Of a DNA stretch of 60,773 nucleotides, positions 40,694-52,444 are shown piece by piece. Made by a program: the position numbers and the translations under genes. Source of the stretch: Pseudomonas sp. RGM2987 (lineage in GTDB: Bacteria; Pseudomonadota; Gammaproteobacteria; Pseudomonadales; Pseudomonadaceae). The stretch's first letter is position 1; every line of letters begins with the position of its first letter. The stretch spans positions 1 to 60,773 of the forward strand of contig NZ_JALJDX010000196.1 of assembly GCF_022952855.1 (NCBI RefSeq). The letters run 5' to 3'. The notes under the pieces were generated by a model that was not told the DNA's origin, made no database searches, and was given only the letters and a program-made list of their open reading frames with translations.

Positions 40694-43099
40694 ATGAAAC
40701 GCGCCCTCATCGCCTTCCTGTCACTGGTCGTCACCGCCGTCATCGTCGCGGGCGGCTACCTCTACAGCAAGCAACCGACCCGCCAGGGCACGGTGCAACT
40801 GGCAGGGCTGCACGGCACGGTCACGGTGCGTTATGACGAGCGCGGCGTGCCGCATATCCGCGCCGAGAACGAAACCGATATGTACCGCGCCCTTGGCTAT
40901 GTCCATGCCCAGGACCGGCTGTTCCAGATGGAGATCATGCGGCGCCTCGCCCGTGGCGAGCTGGCTGAGGTGCTGGGGCCGAAACTGCTCGATACCGACA
41001 AGCTGATGCGCAGCCTGCGGATGCGCGAGCGGGCCGCGACCTATGTGACAGAGCAGGACCCGCAATCCCCGGCCTGGATTGCGATGCAGGCGTACCTGGA
41101 CGGCATCAATGCCTACCAGGACAGCCACACCCGGCCACTGGAGTTCGACGTGCTGGGCATTCCCAAGCGCCCGTTCACCGCCGAGGACACCGTGAGCATC
41201 ACCGGCTACATGGCCTACAGTTTCGCCGCGGCCTTTCGCACCGAACCGCTGCTGACCTATGTGCGCGATCAACTGGGCGCCAACTACCTGGACATCTTCG
41301 ACCTTGATTGGCAACCCCAGGGGGCGCTGGCCGAGAAGTCCAAGAGCAGCCTGCCGCTGGCCGCACACGACTGGAAAGATCTCAACGCCCTGGCCCGCCT
41401 GAGCGAGCAGGCCCTGGTCGAGCATGGCCTGCCGCAGTTCGAAGGCAGCAATGCCTGGGCGGTCTCCGGCAGTCGCACCCACAGCGGCAAGCCGTTGCTG
41501 GCGGGCGATCCGCACATCCGCTTTTCGGCGCCCTCGGTGTGGTACGAGGCACACCTGTCGGCACCCGGTTTCGAACTCTACGGGCATTACCAGGCGCTGC
41601 TGCCCTTTGCGACGCTGGGCATGAACAAGGATTTCGGCTGGAGCATCACCATGTTCCAGAATGACGACCTGGACTTGATCGCCGAGAAGGTCAACCCGGA
41701 CAACCCCGAACAGGTCTGGTATCGCGGCCAGTGGGTGGACATGACCCGCAGCGAACAGCAGATCGCGGTCAAGGGTCAGGCGCCGGTGACACTGGTGCTG
41801 CGCCAGTCACCCCATGGCCCGATCGTCAACGATGCCCTCGGGGCGAACGCCGGCAAGACCCCGGTCGCCATGTGGTGGGGCTTCCTGGAAAGCCGCAACC
41901 CGATCCTCGAAGCGTTCTACCAGCTCAATCGCGCAGACACACTCGTCAAGGCTCGTGGCGCTTCATCCAGGATCCACTCCCCCGGACTCAACGTCGTGTG
42001 GGCCAATGCCAAGGGCGACATTGGTTGGTGGGCCGCCGCGCAACTGCCCAAGCGGCCGGCGGGCGTGAAGCCCGGTTTCATTCTCGATGGCAGCAGCCCG
42101 GAGGCGGACAAAGAGGGTTTCTATCCATTCAGCAGCAACCCGCAGGAAGAGAACCCGGCCCGGGGCTACATCATCTCGGCGAACTTCCAACCGGTGGCAG
42201 CCAGCGACATCGAGATCCCCGGGTACTACAACCTCGCCGATCGCGGTCAACAACTGAACCTGCTGCTGGGCGACAAACAAGCGAAGTGGGACATCGAGAC
42301 CACCCGCAAACTGCAACTGGGCACCACGACCGCCTACGGCCCTCGGTTACTCGCACCGTTGTTGCCGGTGCTGCGTGAGGTGGTCAGCGACCCGCAGGAG
42401 CGCAAATGGGTCGAGCAACTGGCCCAATGGCCGGGTGATTACCCGGTGGATTCCATCAGCGCCACGCTGTTCAACCAGTTCCTGTTCAACCTCGCCGACG
42501 CCGCCCTGCATGATGAACTGGGCGACGGATTTTTCGACACAGCGCTGTCGACCCGGGTGATCGACGCCGCCCTTCCACGTTTGGCGGCCGCCAAGGACTC
42601 GCCGTGGTGGGACGACCGATCGACGCTGGGCACCGAGACCCGTGCCGACATCGTGGCAACCGCCTGGAACAAGAGCCTGGCGCACCTGAAGACGACCTTC
42701 GGTGACGATGCCGCGCAATGGCAATGGGGCAAGGCCCACACCCTGACCCACGGCCATCCGCTGGGCATGCAGAAACCGCTGGACCGGATTTTCAACGTCG
42801 GCCCGTTTGCCGCACCGGGTACCCATGAGGTGCCCAATAATCTGTCGGCAAAAATTGGCCCGGCGCCCTGGCCGGTGACCTATGGTCCGTCCACCCGGCG
42901 CATCATCGACTTCGCCGACCCGACCCACAGCGTCACCATCAACCCCGTCGGCCAGAGTGGCGTGCCGTTCGACAAGCATTACGAGGATCAGGCCGAAGCG
43001 TATATCGAGGGCGTGTATCACCAGGCGCACCTGGCCGAGGAAGAAGTGACCGCCAATACCCACGGGACCCTGAAGCTGCTGCCGGCCAGGACGCAGTAA
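40694..43099 (+). CDS. hacB: Penicillin acylase family Ntn-hydrolase, HacB-like
   Basis: The 801-aa preproprotein has a signal peptide (ALIAFLSLVVTAVIVAGGYL), an alpha-chain region (YVHAQDRLFQMEIMRR), and the autocleavage site Gly-Ser in QFEGSNAWAVSGSRT, giving Ser252 as N-terminal nucleophile of the beta chain. Such periplasmic enzymes cleave penicillins or acyl-homoserine lactones. It lies beside spuH, where P. aeruginosa has PA0305 (HacB), an AHL acylase; this supports the name. ATG 40694 is chosen for the signal peptide; the Shine-Dalgarno is weak (AGGA 13 nt away). Confidence 0.8.
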   Translation: MKRALIAFLSLVVTAVIVAGGYLYSKQPTRQGTVQLAGLHGTVTVRYDERGVPHIRAENETDMYRALGYVHAQDRLFQMEIMRRLARGELAEVLGPKLLDTDKLMRSLRMRERAATYVTEQDPQSPAWIAMQAYLDGINAYQDSHTRPLEFDVLGIPKRPFTAEDTVSITGYMAYSFAAAFRTEPLLTYVRDQLGANYLDIFDLDWQPQGALAEKSKSSLPLAAHDWKDLNALARLSEQALVEHGLPQFEGSNAWAVSGSRTHSGKPLLAGDPHIRFSAPSVWYEAHLSAPGFELYGHYQALLPFATLGMNKDFGWSITMFQNDDLDLIAEKVNPDNPEQVWYRGQWVDMTRSEQQIAVKGQAPVTLVLRQSPHGPIVNDALGANAGKTPVAMWWGFLESRNPILEAFYQLNRADTLVKARGASSRIHSPGLNVVWANAKGDIGWWAAAQLPKRPAGVKPGFILDGSSPEADKEGFYPFSSNPQEENPARGYIISANFQPVAASDIEIPGYYNLADRGQQLNLLLGDKQAKWDIETTRKLQLGTTTAYGPRLLAPLLPVLREVVSDPQERKWVEQLAQWPGDYPVDSISATLFNQFLFNLADAALHDELGDGFFDTALSTRVIDAALPRLAAAKDSPWWDDRSTLGTETRADIVATAWNKSLAHLKTTFGDDAAQWQWGKAHTLTHGHPLGMQKPLDRIFNVGPFAAPGTHEVPNNLSAKIGPAPWPVTYGPSTRRIIDFADPTHSVTINPVGQSGVPFDKHYEDQAEAYIEGVYHQAHLAEEEVTANTHGTLKLLPARTQ

Positions 43100-43192
43100 C
43101 CCTGCATTTCGTCGTGAAAACCGCTTGATCGTCGCTGATGGTCAAGACTACAAGGGCCCCATGCCCTGCCCCTCATTACAGGAGTCAATGCG

Positions 43193-43534
43193 ATGTTCAA
43201 CAATTGGTCCGAACTGCTGCCCACCATCAAGAGCGCCTTCGGCGCGCTGGGCAAAAGCAACTCGAAAATGGTCAAGGCCTACATGGCCCTGGATGAAGCC
43301 GCCGCTGAAAACAACGTGCTCGACGCCAAGACCCGCGAGCTGATTTCCATCGCCGTGGCCATCACCACCCGCTGCGACGGCTGCATCGGCGTGCACACCG
43401 ACGCGGCCATCAAGGCCGGCGCTACCCGCGAGGAAATTGCCGCCACCCTGGCGACAGCGGTTTCGCTGAATGCGGGCGCGGCGTACATCTACTCGCTGCG
43501 GGCGCTGGAGGCCCATGATGCGTTGAAGAAATGA
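43193..43534 (+). CDS. AhpD-like carboxymuconolactone decarboxylase family protein
   Basis: The 113-aa protein has the AhpD core: AKTRELISIAVAITTRCDGCIGVHTDAAIKAGATREEI, with the CxxC (CDGC) followed by VH, the active-site pattern of AhpD-type peroxidase helpers. GGAG lies 8 nt before the ATG. It stands alone after the acylase gene with a 93-bp gap. Partner enzyme not in the window. Confidence 0.85.
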   Translation: MFNNWSELLPTIKSAFGALGKSNSKMVKAYMALDEAAAENNVLDAKTRELISIAVAITTRCDGCIGVHTDAAIKAGATREEIAATLATAVSLNAGAAYIYSLRALEAHDALKK

Positions 43535-43587
43535 ATTGGCGATTGTCGTCGCTTGAGATCTGCGAGGGCCTGGACATCTTCATTGAC

Positions 43588-44025
43588 TGCCACATCGCTA
43601 TCGCGAGCAGGCTCGCTCCCACAGTGGATCGGGGTGGATCACAATGCAGCGAACGACACAAAAACCTGTGGGAGCGAGCCTGCTCGCGATGACGGACTGA
43701 CATTGAACATCTTCGTTGGCTGTCACATCGCTATCGCGAGCAAGCTCGCTCCCACAGTGGATCGGTGTGGATCACAGTGCAGCGAACGACACAAAAACCT
43801 GTGGGAGCGAGCCTGCTCGCGATGACGGACTGACATTGAACATCTTCGTTGGCTGTCACATCGCTATCGCGAGCAGGCTCGCTCCCACAGTGGATCGGGG
43901 TGGATCACAGTGCAGCGAACGACACAAAAACCTGTGGGAGCGGGCTTGCTCGCGATGGCGTCGGAACATCCGACATCCATGCTGCTGACCCGCCGCTTTC
44001 GCGGGTAAACCCGCTCCCACATGGG
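43588..44025. repeat. 133-bp tandem repeat built of REP inverted pairs
   Basis: A unit of 133 bp starts at 43588, 43721 and 43854 (the last copy partial, to about 43960), nearly identical in sequence. Each unit holds two inverted REP cores (tatcgcgagcaggctcgctc and its complement) around a tggatcggggtggatcacag spacer. Further REP-like cores follow to about 44025. It lies between convergent genes and accounts for the whole gap. Confidence 0.92.
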
Positions 44026-44036
44026 ATCTGCCCGGC

Positions 44037-44924
44037 CTAGGCCGAGGCAGTCTCCGCCCGGCGTACTTCCGGTTGTTTCCAGGAGTCGGCGGCGCTTTCT
44101 TCGATGGCTTGCTGGATCGCGCGCTTGCGGTTTTCTTCGGCGCGGCGGCTGAAGTACCAGACCAGGAAGGTCACCAGGGATACGGCCAGCAGGATCAGGC
44201 TCGCCACGGCGTTGATTTCCGGCTTGACCCCCAGGCGCACGGCCGAGAACACTTCCATCGGCAAGGTCGTCGAACCCGGACCCGAAACGAAGCTCGCCAG
44301 CACCAGGTCATCCAGGGACAAGGCGAACGACATCATGCCGCCCGCCGCCAGCGAAGGCGCGATCATCGGGATGGTGATCAGGAAGAACACCTTCCATGGC
44401 CGGGCACCCAGGTCCATGGCCGCCTCTTCGATGGACAGGTCCAGTTCACGCAGGCGCGCCGAGACCACCACCGCCACATAGGCCGCACAGAAGGTGGTGT
44501 GGGCGATCCAGATGGTGACGATGCCACGCTCCTGGGGCCAGCCGATCATCTGCGCCATGGCCACGAACAGCAGCAATAGCGACAGACCGGTGATCACTTC
44601 CGGCATCACCAACGGCGCGGTGACCAAGCCGCCGAACAACGTACGGCCCTTGAAGTGGGTGATGCGTGTCAGCACAAAGGCCGCCAGCGTGCCCAGGGCC
44701 ACCGCAGCGACCGCCGTGTAGCAGGCGATTTCCAGCGAGCGCAGCACCGAGCCCATCAACTGGCTGTTGTCCAGCAAACCGACGTACCACTTGATGGACC
44801 AGCCACCCCACACCGTCACCAGCTTGGAGGCGTTGAACGAGAAGATCACCAGGATCACCATCGGTGCATAGATGAACAGCAAACCCAGCACCAGCATCAG
44901 GCTTGAAAAACTGAAGCGCTTCAT
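44037..44924 (-). CDS. spuH: Polyamine ABC transporter permease SpuH (PotI-like)
   Basis: The 295-aa inner-membrane permease has six predicted segments and the EAA loop LDLSIEEAAMDLGARPWKVFFLITIPMIAPS in the PotI pattern. It partners with SpuG, SpuF and the binding proteins SpuD/SpuE for putrescine and spermidine uptake. It overlaps spuG by 4 nt and is the last gene of the operon. Order and orientation match P. aeruginosa spuABCDEFGH. Confidence 0.93.
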   Translation of the reverse strand: MKRFSFSSLMLVLGLLFIYAPMVILVIFSFNASKLVTVWGGWSIKWYVGLLDNSQLMGSVLRSLEIACYTAVAAVALGTLAAFVLTRITHFKGRTLFGGLVTAPLVMPEVITGLSLLLLFVAMAQMIGWPQERGIVTIWIAHTTFCAAYVAVVVSARLRELDLSIEEAAMDLGARPWKVFFLITIPMIAPSLAAGGMMSFALSLDDLVLASFVSGPGSTTLPMEVFSAVRLGVKPEINAVASLILLAVSLVTFLVWYFSRRAEENRKRAIQQAIEESAADSWKQPEVRRAETASA

Positions 44925-45841
44925 TCCTTGCCCTCCATTTCCTTGGCCTGACTGCGGTTGAACAGGATGATGGGCACGATCAGGATCGCCAGCATCACCA
45001 CCGCCAGGGAGGATGCCACCGGCCAGTCACGGTTGTTGAAGAATTCCTGCCACAGCACTTTGCCGATCATCAGGGTTTCCGGGCCGCCCAGCAGTTCCGG
45101 GATCACGAACTCGCCCACCACCGGGATGAACACCAGCATGCAGCCGGCGACGATGCCGTTCTTGGACAGCGGCACGGTGATTTTCCAGAAACTGTTGAAC
45201 GTGCTCGAACCCAGGTCGGACGCAGCTTCCAGCAAGCTGGAGTCGTGTTTGACCAGGTTGGCGTACAGCGGCAGGATCATGAACGGCAAGTAGGAGTAGA
45301 CGACCCCGATATACACCGCCAGGTTGGTGTTGAGGATCTGCAGCGGCTCGCTGATCCAGCCCATGCTCATCAAGAAGCCGTTGAGCAGGCCGTTGTTGCT
45401 GAGGATGCCCATCCACGCGTAGACGCGAATCAGGATCGCGGTCCAGGTCGGCATCATGATCAGCAACACCAGCACCGTCTGCATCTCTTTACGGGCGTTG
45501 GCGATGCCGTAGGCCATCGGATAACCGATCAGCAGGCACAGCGCGGTACTGATCAGCGCCATCTTCAGCGAACCGAGGTAGGCTGCGATGTACAACTCAT
45601 CGTCGCTGAGCATTACGTAGTTGGCGAAGTTGAGCAGCACTTGCAGCTTCTGGTCGACGTAGCTGTAGATCTCGGTGTACGGCGGAATGGCAACGTCGGC
45701 TTCGGCGAAACTGATCTTCAGCACGATGAAGAACGGCAGCATGAAGAACAGGAACAGCCAGATGAAGGGCACCCCGATGACCAGTTGACGGCCACCGGGC
45801 GTTATTCGGTCGAGTCGGCGTTTGAATTTGCGCATGTTCAT
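44921..45841 (-). CDS. spuG: Polyamine ABC transporter permease SpuG (PotH-like)
   Basis: The 306-aa permease has six segments and the EAA loop KHDSSLLEAASDLGSSTFNSFWKITVPLSKNG. The ATG at 45841 overlaps the spuF stop by 4 nt; the longer frame reaching 45874 would run into spuF. It forms the heterodimeric channel with SpuH. Confidence 0.93.
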   Translation of the reverse strand: MNMRKFKRRLDRITPGGRQLVIGVPFIWLFLFFMLPFFIVLKISFAEADVAIPPYTEIYSYVDQKLQVLLNFANYVMLSDDELYIAAYLGSLKMALISTALCLLIGYPMAYGIANARKEMQTVLVLLIMMPTWTAILIRVYAWMGILSNNGLLNGFLMSMGWISEPLQILNTNLAVYIGVVYSYLPFMILPLYANLVKHDSSLLEAASDLGSSTFNSFWKITVPLSKNGIVAGCMLVFIPVVGEFVIPELLGGPETLMIGKVLWQEFFNNRDWPVASSLAVVMLAILIVPIILFNRSQAKEMEGKE

Positions 45842-46980
45842 GAGCGAAGCACCACGCCGCTGTCGTCTTCCCACCAGACGTAGACCTGGTCGCCCCAGGT
45901 CGGCCGCTGGCCACGGCGTTCGGCGTTGGCGACGAACGACTGCACCAGCTTGCCGCTCGGCAGCTCGACGTAGAACACCGAATGGCCGCCCAGGTAGGCG
46001 ATGTCATGGACCTTGCCACTGGACCAGTTGTAATCGCAGGTCGGCTGCTCGGCGGTGACCAGCAGTTTTTCCGGGCGAATGGCATAGGTCACGGATTTGT
46101 CCTGCACCGAGGTGCTGATACCGTGGCCGACGTAGATCCCGCGATCCAGGTCCTTGCAGGTCAGCACCGCGTGGCCCTCGGCGTCGTCCACCACTTCGGT
46201 CTCAAAGATGTTGACGTTGCCGATGAACTCGCAGACCAGCCGGCTGGTGGGGGTTTCGTAGATGTCGATCGGGCTGCCGATCTGGGCGATCCAGCCCAGG
46301 TGCATGATCGCGATGCGCTCGGCCATGGTCATGGCCTCTTCCTGGTCGTGGGTCACCATCACGCACGTCACGCCGACCCGCTCGATGATCTCCACCAGCT
46401 CAAGCTGCATCTGTGAGCGCAGCTTTTTGTCCAGGGCGCCCATCGGCTCGTCGAGCAACAACAGCTTCGGCCGCTTGGCCAGGGAACGCGCCAGGGCCAC
46501 GCGCTGGCGTTGGCCGCCGGAGAGCTGGTGCGGCTTGCGCTTGGCGTACTGGCTCATCTGCACCAGCTTGAGCATTTCCGCTACGCGGGCATCGATCTCG
46601 GCCTTGGGGATCTTGTCCTGTTGCAGGCCGAAGGCGATGTTCTGCGCCACGGTCATGTGCGGGAACAAGGCGTAGGACTGGAACATCATGTTGATCGGCC
46701 GCTCGTAGGGCGGCATGTCGGTGATGTCCACACCGTCGAGGAAAATGCGCCCCTCCGTGGGCCGTTCGAACCCCGCCAGCATCCGCAGCAAGGTGGATTT
46801 GCCCGATCCCGAGCCGCCGAGCAAGGCGAAGATTTCGCCTTTCTTGATTTCCAGGGACACATCGTCCACGGCAATCGTCTCGTCGAACTTCTTCGTGACC
46901 CGGTCGATCTTGACCAGCACCTGCTTGGGTGTCTGGTCGCCCTCGAGGGCTTTCTTATAGGCGCCGGAGGCAACTGCCAT
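45838..46980 (-). CDS. spuF: Polyamine ABC transporter ATPase SpuF (PotG-like)
   Basis: The 380-aa ATPase has Walker A GGSGSGKST, signature LSGGQRQRVALARSLA, Walker B KLLLLDEPMGALD and the switch His in VTHDQEEAM, then a C-terminal TOBE domain as in PotA/PotG. GGGAG lies 8 nt before the ATG. It powers import through SpuG/SpuH. Confidence 0.95.
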   Translation of the reverse strand: MAVASGAYKKALEGDQTPKQVLVKIDRVTKKFDETIAVDDVSLEIKKGEIFALLGGSGSGKSTLLRMLAGFERPTEGRIFLDGVDITDMPPYERPINMMFQSYALFPHMTVAQNIAFGLQQDKIPKAEIDARVAEMLKLVQMSQYAKRKPHQLSGGQRQRVALARSLAKRPKLLLLDEPMGALDKKLRSQMQLELVEIIERVGVTCVMVTHDQEEAMTMAERIAIMHLGWIAQIGSPIDIYETPTSRLVCEFIGNVNIFETEVVDDAEGHAVLTCKDLDRGIYVGHGISTSVQDKSVTYAIRPEKLLVTAEQPTCDYNWSSGKVHDIAYLGGHSVFYVELPSGKLVQSFVANAERRGQRPTWGDQVYVWWEDDSGVVLRS

Positions 46981-47044
46981 TTACGAAACTCCCACAGAAA
47001 TTGCAGTTCGCCCCACGCGGACGAACCTTGGTAAGCGTTAAACG

Positions 47045-48154
<1,110 letters not shown>

Positions 48155-48326
48155 TTATATAGTTGGGCCCAAGTTGCCCCCCGTTACCGGGCCATCAAGG
48201 GCCCTGCAACAAAACCGGCGCGCAACTTACCCTCGATAAACCGATCCAGCAAAACTTTTATTATTGAATGGTTCCTGTTGCCGCCGGCGCGATGCCCGCG
48301 ACAACAGGAAAGTGCTTCAGGCCGGC

Positions 48327-49454
48327 TTATTTACCGGATTTGATCTTGGTCCAGCTGCGGGTCAGGATCCGCTGGGTCGCCGGCGGCAAGTCGCTGATCG
48401 CGTAGAGCTTGGCTTTGACTTCATCCGATGGATAGATGTTCGCATCGCCGGAGATGTCCTTGTCCACCAACGCCGTCGCGGCTTTGTTGCCGTTCGGGAA
48501 ACGTACGTTGTTGGTGATCTCGGCCATGATTTCCGGTTTCATCAGGAAGTTCATGTACTGATAGGCGGCATCGACGTTTTCGGCGTCCTTGGGAATGGCG
48601 ACCATGTCGTAGAACGAACCGGCACCTTCTTTCGGAATGGCGTAGGCCACCTTGACCTTGCCACCGGCTTCGGCAGCGCGGGACTTGGACTGCTCGATGT
48701 CACCCGAGTAACCCACGGCGACGCAGATGTTGCCGTTGGCCAGGTCGGAAATGTACTTGGAGGAGTGGAAATAGCTGATCGAAGGACGGATCTTGAGGAA
48801 CAGCGCCTCGGCGTCAGCCAGTTGCTTCTTGTCCTGGCTGTCGGTCGGATAGCCCAGGTAATGCAGGGCCACCGGGATCATCTCGGTTGGCGAATCGAGG
48901 AAGCTCACGCCGCAGCCCTTGAGCTTGGCGATGTTTTCCGGCTTGAGCAGGGTGTCCCAGGAGTCGATCTTGTCGACGCCCAGTGCGGCCTTGACCTTCT
49001 CCGGGTTGTAGCCGATGCCGATGGTGCCCCACATGTAAGGGAAGGCATGCTGGTTGCCCTTGTCACTGGCGTCGCCAACCGCCTTGAGCAGGTCGGTGTC
49101 GAGGTTTTTCCAGTTCGGCAGCTTGGACTTGTCCAGCGGCTGGTAGACGCCGGCCTTGATCTGCTTGGCCAGGAAGTTGTTCGACGGCACCACGATGTCA
49201 TAACCGGACTTGCCGGCCAGCAACTTGGCTTCCAGGGTTTCGTTGCTGTCGAACACGTCGTAGACCACTTTGATCCCCGACTCTTTCTCGAACTTGGCAA
49301 CGGTGTCCGGCGCGATGTAGTCGGACCAGTTGTAGACGTGCAGCACTTTGTCTTCTGCCTGGACGGCCCCCGCCATCACCCCCATCAGGGACATGGCCAG
49401 GAGGGTCTTGCCAGCTATCTTCTTACCTAATGCGTTCATGCCTAATGCCTTCAT
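48327..49454 (-). CDS. spuD: Polyamine-binding protein SpuD (putrescine-type)
   Basis: The 375-aa periplasmic protein is a close paralogue of SpuE: signal peptide ending [54 protein letters not shown]. In P. aeruginosa SpuD binds putrescine. The ATG at 49454 has GGAG 8 nt upstream, with 49439 as alternative. A 184-bp gap with no gene separates it from spuE. Confidence 0.9.
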   Translation of the reverse strand: MKALGMNALGKKIAGKTLLAMSLMGVMAGAVQAEDKVLHVYNWSDYIAPDTVAKFEKESGIKVVYDVFDSNETLEAKLLAGKSGYDIVVPSNNFLAKQIKAGVYQPLDKSKLPNWKNLDTDLLKAVGDASDKGNQHAFPYMWGTIGIGYNPEKVKAALGVDKIDSWDTLLKPENIAKLKGCGVSFLDSPTEMIPVALHYLGYPTDSQDKKQLADAEALFLKIRPSISYFHSSKYISDLANGNICVAVGYSGDIEQSKSRAAEAGGKVKVAYAIPKEGAGSFYDMVAIPKDAENVDAAYQYMNFLMKPEIMAEITNNVRFPNGNKAATALVDKDISGDANIYPSDEVKAKLYAISDLPPATQRILTRSWTKIKSGK

Positions 49455-49622
49455 GAATAATGCTCCAGTTATTCTTTTTAGCGCCACGTTCAGTAGCCGG
49501 CTCGCGGGCAACTTGAACAGCACGGTAGTCTGGCAAGTTACGGGGCAGGCTTTCAACAAAAGCCCAGTCTTTTATTCACACAGGGCGAGGCCCTTGAAGG
49601 CGCCTCGCACAGAGCCTAGCAC

Positions 49623-50987
49623 TTAGCCTTGCAACGCACTGAGGGTCAGGTCCAGACACTTGCGCGCCTTGCTCACCAGTTCGTCGATCTCGGCCTTGCT
49701 GATGACCAGCGGCGGCGCAATGATCATGGTGTCGCCCACCGCGCGCATGATCAGCCCGTTATCGAAGCAGAACTGCCGGCAGATCATGCCCACGCCCTTG
49801 CCCTCGTAGCGCTTGCGCGTGGCCTTGTCCCGGACCAGTTCGATCGCCCCCAGCAACCCGACGCCGCGCACTTCACCCACCAGCGGATGATCGTTCAGTT
49901 CCCGCAAGCGGCGTTGCAAATAGGGTGCCGTTTCGTCGTGGACCCGCTCGATGATCTTCTCGTCGCGCAGGATACGGATGTTTTCCAGGGCCACCGCCGC
50001 CGCCACCGGGTGGCCGGAATAGGTGAAGCCGTGGTTGAAGTCGCCGCCTTCGTTGAGCACCGCGACCACATCGTCACGCACGATCAGCCCACCCATGGGG
50101 ATGTAGCCGGAGGTCAGGCCTTTGGCGATGGTCATCATGTGCGGTTTCAGATCGTAGAAATCGCTACCGAACCACTCACCGGTGCGGCCGAAACCGCAGA
50201 TCACTTCGTCTGCGACGAACAGAATGTCGTATTTGGCGAGGATCTCCTTCACACGCGGCCAGTAACTGTCCGGCGGTACGATCACCCCGCCCGCGCCCTG
50301 GATCGGCTCGGCGATGAAGGCACCGACGTTGTCCACGCCGATCTCCAGGATCTTTTCTTCCAGCTGGTTGGCCGCCCACACGCCGAATTCTTCCGGGCTC
50401 ATGTTGCCGCCTTCGCCGAACCAGTAGGGCTGGGCGATATGGACGATGCCCGGGATCGGCAGATCGCCCTGTTCATGCATATACGTCATGCCGCCCAGGC
50501 TCGCGCCGGCCACGGTCGAGCCGTGATAACCGTTCTTGCGGCTGATGATGACTTTCTTGTTCGGCTGGCCCTTGATCGCCCAGTAGTGGCGGACCATGCG
50601 CAGCATGGTGTCGTTGCCCTCGGAGCCGGAACCGGTGAAGAACACATGGTTCATGCCTTCAGGAGCGATGTCGGCGATGGCTTTGGACAGTTCCAGCACC
50701 GGCGGGTGAGCGGTCTGGAAGAACAGGTTGTAGTACGGCAGCTCGCGCATCTGTTGGCTGGCGGCGTCGGCCAGTTCGTCGCGACCGTAGCCGACGGCCA
50801 CGCACCAGAGGCCGGCCATGCCGTCGAGGATCTGGTTGCCTTCACTGTCCCAGAGATAGACGCCCTTGGCGCGGGTGATGATGCGCGGGCCCTTCTCCTT
50901 GAGTTGCTTGAAATCGCTGAATGGGGCCAGGTGGTGATCGCTGCTCAGGGCCTGCCATTCACGGGTTTGCGGATTGTTGCCGGTCAT
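49623..50987 (-). CDS. spuC: Polyamine:pyruvate aminotransferase SpuC
   Basis: The 454-aa class III PLP-dependent aminotransferase has a substrate segment [37 protein letters not shown], the [17 protein letters not shown]-phosphate site and the Schiff-base Lys in [17 protein letters not shown]. SpuC removes the amino group of putrescine and related polyamines. Its ATG at 50987 has AGGAGA 7 nt upstream; the ORF extension to 51206 runs into spuB and is not coding. Confidence 0.93.
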   Translation of the reverse strand: MTGNNPQTREWQALSSDHHLAPFSDFKQLKEKGPRIITRAKGVYLWDSEGNQILDGMAGLWCVAVGYGRDELADAASQQMRELPYYNLFFQTAHPPVLELSKAIADIAPEGMNHVFFTGSGSEGNDTMLRMVRHYWAIKGQPNKKVIISRKNGYHGSTVAGASLGGMTYMHEQGDLPIPGIVHIAQPYWFGEGGNMSPEEFGVWAANQLEEKILEIGVDNVGAFIAEPIQGAGGVIVPPDSYWPRVKEILAKYDILFVADEVICGFGRTGEWFGSDFYDLKPHMMTIAKGLTSGYIPMGGLIVRDDVVAVLNEGGDFNHGFTYSGHPVAAAVALENIRILRDEKIIERVHDETAPYLQRRLRELNDHPLVGEVRGVGLLGAIELVRDKATRKRYEGKGVGMICRQFCFDNGLIMRAVGDTMIIAPPLVISKAEIDELVSKARKCLDLTLSALQG

Positions 50988-51045
50988 GCCGATTCTCCTT
51001 TTATATCGGTGGGGGCGAGACAGGGTCGCTGCCTCGCCCGGCGCC

Positions 51046-52404
51046 TCAGACGGCAAAGAGCAGGAATTCCCGCTCCCACGAACTGATGACGCGCTTGAAG
51101 TTTTCATGCTCGGCCCGCTTGACCGCGACGTAGCCGGTGATGAATTTCTTGCCCAGGTACTTCTCGATGGTCGCGCTGTTTTCCATGCGCTCCAGGGCGT
51201 CTTCAATAGTCAGCGGCAGGCGCAGGTTGCGGCGTTCATAACCGCGGCCCACCACCGGCGCACTCGGGTTGATGCCCTCGACCATGCCGATGAAGCCACA
51301 CAGCAGGCTGGCGGCAATCGCCAGGTACGGGTTGGCGTCGGCGCCCGGCAGGCGGTTTTCCACCCGACGGTTCTGCGGCCCGGCGTCCGGCACGCGCAGG
51401 CCGACGGTGCGGTTCTCTTCGCCCCACTCCACGTTCACCGGTGCCGAAGTGTCCGGCAGGAAGCGGCGGAACGAGTTGACGTTGGGGGCGAACAGCGGCA
51501 ACAACTCGGGGATGAACTTCTGCAGGCCGCCGATGTGGTGCAGGAACAGCTCGCTCATGGTCCCGTCTTCATTGGAAAAGACGTTCTTGCCAGTTTCCTT
51601 GTCGATGATGCTCTGGTGCAGGTGCATCGCACTGCCCGGCTCGCCGGTCATGGGCTTGGCCATGAAGGTCGCGGCCACGTTGTGCTTGAGCGCCGCCTCG
51701 CGCATGGTGCGCTTGAACACCAGGATCTGGTCGGCCAGGGACAGCGCGTCGCCGTGACGGAAGTTGATTTCCATCTGCGCCGTGCCGTCTTCGTGGATCA
51801 AGGTGTCGAGGTCCAGCTCCTGCAATTCGCACCAGTCGTAGACGTCCTCGAACAGCGGGTCGAATTCGTTGGCCGCTTCGATCGAGAACGACTGGCGACC
51901 GGTTTCCGGACGACCGGAACGGCCCACGGGCGGTTGCAGCGGGAAGTCCGGGTCGTCGCTGCGCTTGGTCAGGTAGAACTCCATTTCCGGCGCGACAATC
52001 GGCTGCCAGCCCTTGTCGGCGTAGAGCTTGAGCACCTTCTTGAGCACGTTGCGCGGCGACAGCTCGATGGGGTTGCCTTGCTTGTCGTAGGCGTCGTGGA
52101 TGACCTGGGCGGTGGGCTCGATGGCCCAGGGCACCAGGAACACTGCGTTTTCGTCCGGGCGGCAGATCATGTCGATGTCGGCCGGGTCGAGCAGTTCGTA
52201 ATAGATGTCGTCTTCGACATAGTCGCCGGTCACGGTCTGGAGCAGGACGCTCTCGGGCAGGCGCATGCCTTTTTCGGCGATGAATTTGTTGGTCGGCGAG
52301 ATCTTGCCCCGGGTGATGCCGGTCAGGTCGCCAATCATGCATTCGACTTCTGTGATCTTGTGGTCTTTCAACCAATCGGTGAGCTGGTCGAGGTTGTTAC
52401 TCAT
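51046..52404 (-). CDS. spuB: Glutamine synthetase-like gamma-glutamylpolyamine synthetase SpuB
   Basis: The 452-aa protein belongs to the type I glutamine synthetase family without adenylylation control: [62 protein letters not shown] and [13 protein letters not shown]. It attaches glutamate to putrescine or other amines with ATP as the first step of the gamma-glutamyl pathway. Paralogue of spuI on the other strand at 53500. Confidence 0.9.
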   Translation of the reverse strand: MSNNLDQLTDWLKDHKITEVECMIGDLTGITRGKISPTNKFIAEKGMRLPESVLLQTVTGDYVEDDIYYELLDPADIDMICRPDENAVFLVPWAIEPTAQVIHDAYDKQGNPIELSPRNVLKKVLKLYADKGWQPIVAPEMEFYLTKRSDDPDFPLQPPVGRSGRPETGRQSFSIEAANEFDPLFEDVYDWCELQELDLDTLIHEDGTAQMEINFRHGDALSLADQILVFKRTMREAALKHNVAATFMAKPMTGEPGSAMHLHQSIIDKETGKNVFSNEDGTMSELFLHHIGGLQKFIPELLPLFAPNVNSFRRFLPDTSAPVNVEWGEENRTVGLRVPDAGPQNRRVENRLPGADANPYLAIAASLLCGFIGMVEGINPSAPVVGRGYERRNLRLPLTIEDALERMENSATIEKYLGKKFITGYVAVKRAEHENFKRVISSWEREFLLFAV

Positions 52405-52444
52405 AAATGCCTCTAGGCGTGAGTTTCCTGACTGCTATTAGTCG

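Noticed and set aside
43588..44025. Possible CRISPR array from regular repeats
   Set aside because: The period is 133 bp, the units are identical over their full length with no unique spacers, and they contain REP palindromes; no cas genes are nearby.
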